From Candidatus Moraniibacteriota bacterium (lineage in GTDB: Bacteria > Patescibacteriota > Minisyncoccia > Moranbacterales > GCA-2747515), in contig JALVPE010000049.1 in assembly GCA_027031945.1 (NCBI GenBank), positions 1 through 11,005 on the forward strand: 11,005 nt of DNA, in the 5' to 3' direction. The notes beneath the pieces were generated by a model. That model did no database searches. It was given only the letters and a program-made list of their open reading frames with translations, and was not told the origin of the DNA. Shown in pieces: positions 6,222-11,005 of this stretch (the stretch's first letter is position 1; every line of letters begins with the position of its first letter). Both the position numbers and the translations under genes were made by a program.

Positions 6222-7904
6222 ATGAGAAAAAAATGGAAAATACAAAAAAATATAAATGGTTCAATTAAAGATTTAAATTTAAATCCTATTATAGAGCAAC
6301 TATTTTTACAAAAAAATTTAACTACAAAAAAACATGTAGAAGATTTTTTGTCGCCAAATTATGAAGATTTGCATAGCCCATTTTTATTTAGAAATATGAG
6401 TAAAGTTGTTAATCGTGTAAAGAAAGCTATGCAAAATAGTGAAATTATAGGAGTATTTGGTGATCATGATGCAGATGGTGTAAATAGTGCAACATTACTT
6501 GCAGATGGTTTGGAAATGCTAGGATTGAATGTAGATGTCTATATACCGGACAAACTCACAGAAGGACACGGTATAAATAAAAATGCAATTAATGAATTCA
6601 TTCAAAATGGGATAACTTTGATGTTTAGTGTGGATTGTGGTACTTCAAATATAGAAGAAGTTGCTTATGCAAATAAGAAAGGAATTGATGTGATAATTAC
6701 AGATCATCATCATGCACCGGAAATTTTACCAGAGGCTTATGCAATTATAAATCCACAATTGCCAGAATGCACTTATCCATTCAAAGAATTGTCTGGCACA
6801 GCAGTAGCATTTAAAGTTGTGCAAGCGTTATTTGAAAAAATAAAACCTGAAAAACAAGAACAATTGAAATGGTTGTTGGATACTGTATGCGTAGGTACTG
6901 TTGCAGATTGTGTGCCATTAGTAGAGGAAAATCGTATCTTAGTATATTATGGTCTTTTAGTTTTGTCACAAACAAAAAGAATTGGTTATAAACAACTTTT
7001 TGCTGTGAGTGGCATAAATAATAAGGAAATAACTGCGAGTACAGTAGCGTTTCAAATAGCTCCACGGATAAATGCACCGGGAAGAATGAGTCACGCAAAA
7101 CATTCTTTTGAATTATTGCGTACGCAAGACGTGAGTAATGCTACAAAGTTAGCTCAATTTGTGGAAAGCCAAAACATAGAGCGTAGGGAAATTACACAAA
7201 AACTAACTAAAGATATAGAAAATATTGTAAAAAAAGATCATTTAGACAAAGATTTTATATTAATTGCAGGTGGTGATTATCCAGTGGGAGTTGTGGGAAT
7301 AATAGCAGGGCAGATTGCACAAAAATATCAAAAACCTACAGGTATTTTTACTAAATTTGATAAAGAAAGCAGAGGTTCATTTAGAAGTATAAAAGATTTG
7401 CATATTGTAGATGTGTTGGGTAAGTGTGAGAATTATTTAGAAAAGTATGGAGGACATGAACAGGCAGCTGGAGCGGTAATTAAAAATGAAAATTTTGCAA
7501 AGTTTTGTGAGCGAGCTAATAAAGTTGTAAAAGAAAAAACAAAAGATATTTCAGATGAAGTTGTACTAAATGCCGATGTTAAAATAGAGTTGAAAGATAT
7601 TAATCTAAAACTTGTAGAAGAGTTGAGTGGCTTGGAACCATTTGGAGAAGGTAATGAAGAGCCTGTTTTCGCAATTTATGATTTAATAATATCTGATATA
7701 AGAGCAATTGGCTCAAATCAAACACATTTAAAAATGACTTTGCAATCAGGAGAAGATAGAATAGACGCAATAGCATTTGGACGTGGATTTATGGTTAGTT
7801 TGTTGCATAAAGGAGATAAAATAAATGTATTGGCAAATGTACAAAAAAATGAGTGGAATGGTAATATAAATATACAGTTAAATATCGTTGATATTAATTA
7901 TTGA
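6222..7904 (+). CDS. recJ: single-stranded-DNA-specific exonuclease RecJ
   Basis: A 560-aa DHH/DHHA1 family 5'-3' exonuclease acting on single-stranded DNA in recombination and repair. Motif I is GDHDADG with Asp81, Asp83 and Asp85. Motif II is VDCGT with Asp138. Motif III is DHHH with Asp161, His162 and His163. 'SGTAVAFK' follows. The DHHA1 part shows 'GRMSHA', 'GVVGIIAGQIA', 'GSFRS' and 'YGGHEQAAGA'. The C-terminal OB-like domain includes 'LSGLEPFGEGNEEPVF'. Length is normal for bacterial RecJ. An in-frame ATG at 6186 would add 12 residues, but it lies inside the terminator stem and upstream of the recJ -10 box. The ATG at 6222 (MRKKWKI) gives the usual RecJ N-terminus. No SD is present, which agrees with a near-leaderless transcript. 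Confidence 0.95.
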   Translation: MRKKWKIQKNINGSIKDLNLNPIIEQLFLQKNLTTKKHVEDFLSPNYEDLHSPFLFRNMSKVVNRVKKAMQNSEIIGVFGDHDADGVNSATLLADGLEMLGLNVDVYIPDKLTEGHGINKNAINEFIQNGITLMFSVDCGTSNIEEVAYANKKGIDVIITDHHHAPEILPEAYAIINPQLPECTYPFKELSGTAVAFKVVQALFEKIKPEKQEQLKWLLDTVCVGTVADCVPLVEENRILVYYGLLVLSQTKRIGYKQLFAVSGINNKEITASTVAFQIAPRINAPGRMSHAKHSFELLRTQDVSNATKLAQFVESQNIERREITQKLTKDIENIVKKDHLDKDFILIAGGDYPVGVVGIIAGQIAQKYQKPTGIFTKFDKESRGSFRSIKDLHIVDVLGKCENYLEKYGGHEQAAGAVIKNENFAKFCERANKVVKEKTKDISDEVVLNADVKIELKDINLKLVEELSGLEPFGEGNEEPVFAIYDLIISDIRAIGSNQTHLKMTLQSGEDRIDAIAFGRGFMVSLLHKGDKINVLANVQKNEWNGNINIQLNIVDINY

Positions 7905-7917
7905 TAATAAAAAAATT

Positions 7918-8067
7918 ATGAAAGATATTTTTGAACAATTCGATTTTGATACATCAGTTTATCAAAAGTATAAATTGTGTTGCAAAGTAATTTCTTATAT
8001 CCATAATTATAAAAAAATCGTCATTCCCGCGAAGCCTGCCTGTCCGGTAGGCAGGGCGGGAATCTAG
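7918..8067 (+). CDS. doubtful 49-aa ORF running into the repeat
   Basis: An ATG at 7918 opens a 49-codon frame (starting MKDIFEQFDF) that has about 33 plausible residues and then reads through the first GC-rich hairpin repeat to a TAG at 8065-8067. GATAAT at 7903-7908 could serve as a -10 for a near-leaderless start. The last 15 or so codons are simply repeat sequence. It could be a gene cut short by repeat insertion, or chance. There is no recognisable domain. Confidence 0.2.
   Translation: MKDIFEQFDFDTSVYQKYKLCCKVISYIHNYKKIVIPAKPACPVGRAGI
8020..8063. repeat. composite GC-rich hairpin repeat, copy A
   Basis: Outer arms ATTCCCGC (8023-8030) and GCGGGAAT (8056-8063) pair perfectly. Inside, CCTGCCT (8035-8041) pairs with AGGCAGG (8049-8055) around a 7-base loop, and GAAG (8031-8034) is left as a one-sided bulge. 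The outer part resembles the GTCATTCCCGCG-type short palindromes found in many bacteria. The inner hairpin looks like a second palindrome nested in its loop. It is strikingly GC-rich against its surroundings. A 31-base core (8029-8059, from CGCGAAG to AGGGCG) is repeated in inverted orientation in copy B. Confidence 0.9.
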
Positions 8068-8096
8068 TGTGTTTTGTGTGAATTATACAATTAAAA

Positions 8097-8113
8097 TAAA
8101 CTTTCAAAGTTTA
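8097..8113. repeat. perfect 17-nt palindrome in the repeat spacer
   Basis: TAAACTTTCAAAGTTTA is an 8+1+8 perfect inverted repeat. It overlaps by two bases a TATAAT at 8112-8117, and a second TATAAT follows at 8122-8127. It could be an operator or a small hairpin, or a chance event in AT-rich DNA. It lies about 200 bases from the nearest downstream gene. Confidence 0.4.
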
Positions 8114-8168
8114 TAATATTCTATAATTAAATAACGTTGAATGTGTAGAAATTTACTTGCAATCCTGG

Positions 8169-8212
8169 ATCTCCGCCCTGCCTACCGGACAGGCAGGCTT
8201 CGCGGAGATGAC
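8169..8212. repeat. composite GC-rich hairpin repeat, copy B (inverted)
   Basis: This is the inverse of copy A. Outer arms ATCTCCGC (8169-8176) and GCGGAGAT (8202-8209) pair perfectly. CCTGCCT (8177-8183) and AGGCAGG (8191-8197) form the inner stem, and CTTC (8198-8201) is the bulge. Compared with copy A, the outer arms differ at two positions on each side, and all pairs are kept. The two copies face each other across a 105-base spacer, the layout of a REP doublet (REPIN). No target-site duplication and no transposase gene were seen. Confidence 0.9.
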
Positions 8213-8238
8213 AATAGGTGTTAGTGGTTTTGTAAATA

Positions 8239-8267
8239 TTGACTGTTTAATTTTTGTGTGATATGTG
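8239..8267 (+). promoter_or_regulatory. possible promoter of the P-loop/CYTH operon
   Basis: TTGACT (8239-8244) is followed after 17 bases by TATGTG (8262-8267), with TG at 8259-8260 giving an extended -10. TATTAT at 8268-8273 is an alternative -10. The leader would be about 45 bases and ends in a strong SD. Confidence 0.45.
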
Positions 8268-8318
8268 TATTATTACAGTTATTTAATAATATTGAGAAAA
8301 CAAAAATGGGAGGAAATC

Positions 8319-9476
8319 ATGACTCAAAGCAAGATAAAAACGGTTGCACTCACGGGTGGTCCGTGTTCTGGTAAGAGTACGGCAATTAGTCAAATTATTG
8401 AATTTGTTAACAGTCTTGGCATTAGAGCAGTATCTGTGCCAGAGGCTGCCACAGAATTGAAGATAAATGGCATTACTTTTGAAAATTTCGAGGACCCGGT
8501 ATTATTCCAACGATTTATTATTGGAAAGATCTTGTCTAATGAAAGTTTTTTTATGAGAGCTTTACGACATAGTAAAGGTGTTACAAAAAAGGGTGGATTA
8601 CTTATTTGTGACAGGGGTCTTAATGATTGTTTGGCGTATTCTGATATAGAATCGGTAAAAAAAGTGTTATCCATGGATCATGGGTTAAATTTTAAAACAG
8701 AAATCACTTCAAGATATACAATGGTAATTTATATGGATGTAGCTCCTAAAGAGTATTATACAACTACTAATAATGATGCTAGGGAAGAAACTTACTCAGA
8801 GGCACGTGTGCTTGGTGATAAAACTGTTATGGCTTGGGTAGGGCATCCTAATTTGATACTTGTGGGCAATGATTATGGCAATTTTGAAGGTAAGGTAAAC
8901 ACTGTAATTCAAAATATCGCACAGCTTATGGGCGTTCCACAACCATTGGCTATTGAGCGTAAATATCTCGTTGATCAAATCAAAGGATTTGATAGATGTA
9001 TTGAAAAAAATAATGCTGTGCGTGTTGATATAGTGCAGCATTATCTCGAGGGCGATGGTCAGGAGCGAGTGCGCGCATGGACTCGTGATGGAGTTACTAC
9101 ATGCTTTTATACAAAAAAAAGTAATAAACCATCAATTGAAAGGATTAAGACTGAAGAAATTATTTCTCACAAGAAGTACCAACAACTTCTTCAGAGAGCT
9201 AATCCAGAGTGTGCACCAATCGAAAAAAGCAGGTTTTATTTTATTGAGAATAACCAATATTTTCGATTAGATTTTTTTTGTGATGATGCTTGTGATTGTA
9301 TTTTGGAAGTACAACCAAGTACTATACAAACGGAAATTGAGTTACCAATATACTTTAACATTGTTCGTGAAGTTACGGACGATCCAAAATATTATAATTA
9401 CAACATCGCCAAGCAATTGGCTCAGCAAAGAAAACAACAAAAGAGGTATAAAAATGATTTTGACGATTGCAGATAA
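8319..9476 (+). CDS. P-loop NTPase (AAA_28-like) fused to a CYTH domain
   Basis: A 385-aa two-domain protein. The N-terminal P-loop domain (about 6-200) has Walker A GGPCSGKST at 13-21 and 'ICDRG' with Asp98 at the Walker-B-like position, as in the NadR/AAA_28 kinase-like group. The C-terminal part (about 208-375) is a CYTH (triphosphate tunnel metalloenzyme) domain, recognised by 'IERKYLV' at 212-218, 'RVRAWTRDG', 'CFYTKKS' and 'CILEVQPS'. The first Glu of the usual ExExK motif is Ala211; Glu213 and Lys215 remain. The same order of domains occurs in TTD14-like and plant TTM1/2-like proteins. CYTH enzymes bind triphosphates, so a nucleotide or polyphosphate substrate is plausible but unproven. 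A frame-open ATG lies at 8265, but GGGAGG at 8308-8313, 5 bases before 8319, decides the start. Its end overlaps the next gene by 23 bases. Confidence 0.85.
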   Translation: MTQSKIKTVALTGGPCSGKSTAISQIIEFVNSLGIRAVSVPEAATELKINGITFENFEDPVLFQRFIIGKILSNESFFMRALRHSKGVTKKGGLLICDRGLNDCLAYSDIESVKKVLSMDHGLNFKTEITSRYTMVIYMDVAPKEYYTTTNNDAREETYSEARVLGDKTVMAWVGHPNLILVGNDYGNFEGKVNTVIQNIAQLMGVPQPLAIERKYLVDQIKGFDRCIEKNNAVRVDIVQHYLEGDGQERVRAWTRDGVTTCFYTKKSNKPSIERIKTEEIISHKKYQQLLQRANPECAPIEKSRFYFIENNQYFRLDFFCDDACDCILEVQPSTIQTEIELPIYFNIVREVTDDPKYYNYNIAKQLAQQRKQQKRYKNDFDDCR

Positions 9477-9747
9477 AAGTAAATTGGTCACTATTGCCCT
9501 TTTTGGTGGTCATGTGTGTGCCGATGAGTTGCCAGCATCCTTTTTTCTAGATGGTCGCATACATAGCTTGGTTGCTAATGGTTTTGTAAGTGATTGTAAA
9601 GTCTCAAATCACGATGAGCCATTTAGAGTTACAGAGTATGTACTAACAGAAAAAGGATGGAAAGAAGCTTTGAATTTTGTAGATCCAAGGCAAATATCCG
9701 GATTATATACTTATCTTTCCAGAATAAAAATGCAATTGGGGAAATAA
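9454..9747 (+). CDS. small protein, first of a tandem paralogous pair
   Basis: A 97-aa soluble protein. The open frame extends upstream to 9280, but that part only overlaps the CYTH coding region in another frame. AAGAGG at 9441-9446, 7 bases before the ATG at 9454, supports the start used here. Its middle part, 'IALFGGHVCADEL...FF...LVANGFV...YVLTEKGWKEA', looks like a compact alpha-beta fold with the 'LTEKGW' turn seen at the wing of many winged-helix proteins. It aligns without gaps to the next protein. It overlaps the P-loop/CYTH gene by 23 bases, so the two are translationally linked. Family not recognised; a winged-helix fold is an inference. Confidence 0.72.
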   Translation: MILTIADKSKLVTIALFGGHVCADELPASFFLDGRIHSLVANGFVSDCKVSNHDEPFRVTEYVLTEKGWKEALNFVDPRQISGLYTYLSRIKMQLGK

Positions 9748-9750
9748 AAA

Positions 9751-10074
9751 ATGAATAAAAAATTGAGTGACACTACCGAAAAAATTGATAATGAGATGAT
9801 GATTAAACTTCTCTGTATTGCTGCGTGTGGTGGACTGATATGTGAAAGTGATGTCGAAGGTGATTTTTTCTCTGGTAAATGGGTGCAAAAAGCTATAGAA
9901 AAGGGATTTTTGCAAAAAACAGGAGTAACTGATATGGGCACACAATGTGAGACATATCAATATGAAGTTACTAGAATTTTTTGGGAAAAAGTTAGAGGAA
10001 AAATTAATCCAGTAAAGAATAACCAATTGGATTATTTTTTTCAAATAAAAACTGCGAAGGCAAAGGAGATATAA
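9751..10074 (+). CDS. small protein, second of the tandem paralogous pair
   Basis: A 107-aa soluble protein beginning 3 bases after the preceding stop, with GGGGA (9738-9742) as SD 8 bases before the ATG. Residues 19-82 align without gaps to the preceding protein. Shared positions include IA-x-x-GG-x-x-C, FF, GF and a late T...W; I count about 14 identities in 62 positions. The N-terminal 15 residues and the basic C-terminal tail (ending KAKEI) are its own. It is the last gene of the operon and is followed at once by a strong terminator. Function unknown; possible roles are DNA binding or acting as a partner of the P-loop/CYTH protein. Confidence 0.72.
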   Translation: MNKKLSDTTEKIDNEMMIKLLCIAACGGLICESDVEGDFFSGKWVQKAIEKGFLQKTGVTDMGTQCETYQYEVTRIFWEKVRGKINPVKNNQLDYFFQIKTAKAKEI

Positions 10075-10080
10075 TACTAC

Positions 10081-10117
10081 ATCCGGTTATATTTTATAAT
10101 AATATAACCGGATTTTT
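10081..10117 (+). terminator. Rho-independent terminator of the P-loop/CYTH operon
   Basis: A perfect 13-bp stem (10081-10093 with 10101-10113, arms starting ATCCGG and ending CCGGAT) has a 7-base loop, and four T follow at 10114-10117. It begins 6 bases after the last stop codon. Confidence 0.9.
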
Positions 10118-10174
10118 AATTAGATTCTTGTCTTGTGGCTTAAAAGACGTTAAAATAAAAATATTATTAAAAAA

Positions 10175-10185
10175 TAAGATATAAT
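10175..10185 (+). promoter_or_regulatory. rnhA: possible -10 region of the RNase HI gene
   Basis: TAAGAT (10175-10180) is spaced so that transcription would start at or one base before the ATG at 10188. TATAAT (10180-10185) is a better match but ends only 2 bases before the ATG. No -35 and no SD are visible. If TAAGAT is used, the transcript would be leaderless. Confidence 0.35.
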
Positions 10186-10187
10186 AT

Positions 10188-10616
10188 ATGGAAAAGGTTA
10201 TAATTTATACAGATGGTGGTTCACGAGGAAATCCTGGTCCGGCGGCTATTGGTGTTTGGATTGAAACCTTGAATAAGAAGTATGGTAAAACTATTGGCGA
10301 AGCTACAAACAATGATGCAGAATATCAAGCACTTATTTTTGCTTTGAAAAGAGTTAAAAGTTTATTAGGTAGACAAAAAGCAAAACAAACAGATCTAGAG
10401 TGTAGGCTTGATAGTGAGCTAATTGTGAAACAATTAAATCATGAGTATAAAATATCAAAAGAAACCATGCAAAAGTATTTTATAGAAGTATGGAATGCAA
10501 TGCTAGATTTTCAAACCGTCATATTCATACATGTACCACGCGAACAAAATAAAATTGCAGACGCAATGGTAAATCAAGCACTTGATGAAGAAGTGGGCCA
10601 AGGCGGACTATTTTAA
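10188..10616 (+). CDS. rnhA: ribonuclease HI family protein
   Basis: A 142-aa RNase H fold protein that cuts the RNA strand of RNA-DNA hybrids. The catalytic acidic residues are all present: Asp9 in YTDGGSRGNPGP, Glu45 in NNDAEY, Asp75 in RLDSELIV and Asp125 in NKIADAMVN. The sequence is closer to the RVT_3 (YpdQ-like or archaeal-type) branch than to E. coli RnhA. It lacks an obvious hybrid-binding N-terminal domain. It stands alone between the terminator at 10117 and its own downstream region. The ATG is not preceded by an SD. The symbol rnhA is given for the family; strict orthology to E. coli rnhA is not claimed. Confidence 0.88.
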   Translation: MEKVIIYTDGGSRGNPGPAAIGVWIETLNKKYGKTIGEATNNDAEYQALIFALKRVKSLLGRQKAKQTDLECRLDSELIVKQLNHEYKISKETMQKYFIEVWNAMLDFQTVIFIHVPREQNKIADAMVNQALDEEVGQGGLF

Positions 10617-10617
10617 T

Positions 10618-10635
10618 TATGAAAAACTTTTCATA
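10618..10635. repeat. 18-nt palindrome after the RNase HI gene
   Basis: TATGAAAA and TTTTCATA form a perfect 8-bp inverted repeat with a 2-base centre, two bases after the stop codon. A TATAAT at 10634-10639 overlaps its right edge. It may be an operator or a weak hairpin. It lacks the T-run of a terminator. Confidence 0.45.
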
Positions 10636-10655
10636 TAATTACTGATTTGTCAAGA

Positions 10656-10684
10656 TTGACCACTATTTTTGTAAGTGATACCAT
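10656..10684 (+). promoter_or_regulatory. promoter of the small membrane protein gene
   Basis: TTGACC (10656-10661), a 17-base spacer and TACCAT (10679-10684) with TG at 10676-10677 form a -35 plus extended -10 promoter. The predicted start is near 10691, giving a leader of about 28 bases without an SD. The inverted repeat GTCAAGATTGAC (10649-10660) covers the -35, and CATTAATCTGTTAATG (10682-10697) covers the start point. Confidence 0.6.
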
Positions 10685-10718
10685 TAATCTGTTAATGTTT
10701 TTTAATATTTAATTTTTT

Positions 10719-10970
10719 ATGAGCAAAAATAGACGATTATCTCGGGGAAATCTTGTTTTTCTTTTTGTTGTTGCCTTTTTGGTTGGTACAATTGCAAAAA
10801 AAATTGCAAGTCATCATGTCAGAATTGGTTTTGATGATCCTACTACAGTAATTGATTATGGGGAATTGTATGACATAGATAAAGTTGAACAAAAACTAAT
10901 TCATGAAGGGGTGTCTAGTGAATTACCGGCTACTGAGAGTACAGTAGAAGAAAATAATGAATCAGATTAG
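10719..10970 (+). CDS. small single-pass membrane protein, unknown function
   Basis: An 83-aa protein with a basic N-terminus (MSKNRRLSRG), one hydrophobic segment near residues 11-27 (NLVFLFVVAFLVGTIA), a mixed middle part 'RIGFDDPTTVIDYGELYDIDKVEQKLI' and an acidic, Ser/Glu-rich end. The positive-inside pattern suggests that the N-terminus is cytoplasmic and the C-terminal 55 residues are outside. There is no lipobox. A strong promoter lies upstream and there is no SD. The next start codon may lie 32 bases after its stop. The family is not recognised. Confidence 0.65.
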   Translation: MSKNRRLSRGNLVFLFVVAFLVGTIAKKIASHHVRIGFDDPTTVIDYGELYDIDKVEQKLIHEGVSSELPATESTVEENNESD

Positions 10971-11002
10971 TTTATATTTTTCAAAATTATTTAGAAGGAT
11001 AT

Positions 11003-11005
11003 ATG
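11003..11005 (+). CDS. probable start codon of a gene that continues beyond the window
   Basis: The window ends in an ATG preceded by AGAAGGA at 10993-10999. The SD is good but its spacing of 3 bases is short. No coding sequence can be read, so the product is unknown. Confidence 0.35.

Noticed and set aside
8020..8212. CRISPR array
   Set aside because: There are only two copies, in inverted orientation, with one spacer of 105 bases. This is not a direct-repeat array.
8013..8220. Insertion sequence with target-site duplication
   Set aside because: The ends are inverted, but no transposase is encoded between them and the flanks (AAAAATC and AATAGGTG) show no direct repeat.
8265..8318. Longer N-terminus for the P-loop/CYTH protein
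   Set aside because: The extra 18 residues overlap the promoter and the SD at 8308-8313, and the Walker A position is typical when the start is 8319.
9055..9270. 71-aa + strand open frame inside the CYTH domain
   Set aside because: It is out of frame with the well-supported CYTH coding sequence and has no SD or domain.
9280..9453. Longer N-terminus for the first small paralogue
   Set aside because: It would overlap the CYTH coding region by almost 200 bases in another frame, and the SD at 9441-9446 fits the ATG at 9454.
10682..10703. CATTAA/TTAATG hairpin followed by six T as an rnhA terminator
   Set aside because: The stem is only 6 bp and entirely weak pairs except its outer C-G. It overlaps the promoter start point, so an operator or chance fits better.

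Overview
The window is AT-rich DNA (roughly one third G+C by eye) with small, tightly packed genes all on the + strand. Small gene size, an ADP-forming acetate–CoA ligase as an energy gene, a GC-rich composite hairpin repeat standing in AT-rich DNA, and many genes without a Shine-Dalgarno (SD) sequence together suggest a candidate-phyla-radiation (Patescibacteria/Parcubacteria-type) bacterium. This placement is an inference from style and gene content; there is no rRNA or marker phylogeny here.

Region by region. 1-2256: an extended -10 promoter, then a small basic protein, a membrane-anchored alpha/beta-hydrolase (DUF2319/Abhydrolase_9 type) and a DUF1294 membrane protein, probably one operon. 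2292-4385: ADP-forming acetate–CoA ligase (single-chain alpha-beta fusion), apparently read from a leaderless transcript. 4418-5524: a protein with a long low-complexity N-terminus and a receiver-like domain that has lost its phospho-acceptor Asp. 5529-6202: a two-gene operon of unknown function (72-aa soluble protein and two-segment membrane protein), with its own promoter, good SDs and a strong terminator. 6207-7904: recJ, with a promoter packed against that terminator. 7905-8318: a non-coding stretch with two inverted copies of a GC-rich composite hairpin (a REPIN-like pair), a perfect 17-nt palindrome between them, a doubtful small ORF, and the promoter of the next operon. 8319-10117: an operon of a P-loop NTPase/CYTH fusion and two small proteins that are diverged tandem paralogues, closed by a perfect 13-bp terminator. 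10188-10616: an RNase HI family protein. 10617-10970: a promoter region with several palindromes and a small single-pass membrane protein. The last three bases look like the start codon of a further gene.

The recognisable core functions are fermentative ATP production (acetyl-CoA to acetate) and nucleic acid maintenance (RecJ, RNase HI). The less explained parts are the P-loop/CYTH operon, the degenerate receiver, and the repeat pair with compensatory base changes. Two translation styles occur side by side: genes with little or no leader (acetate–CoA ligase, recJ) and genes with clear SDs (both operons of small unknown proteins). No tRNA, rRNA, CRISPR array or transposase gene was seen.
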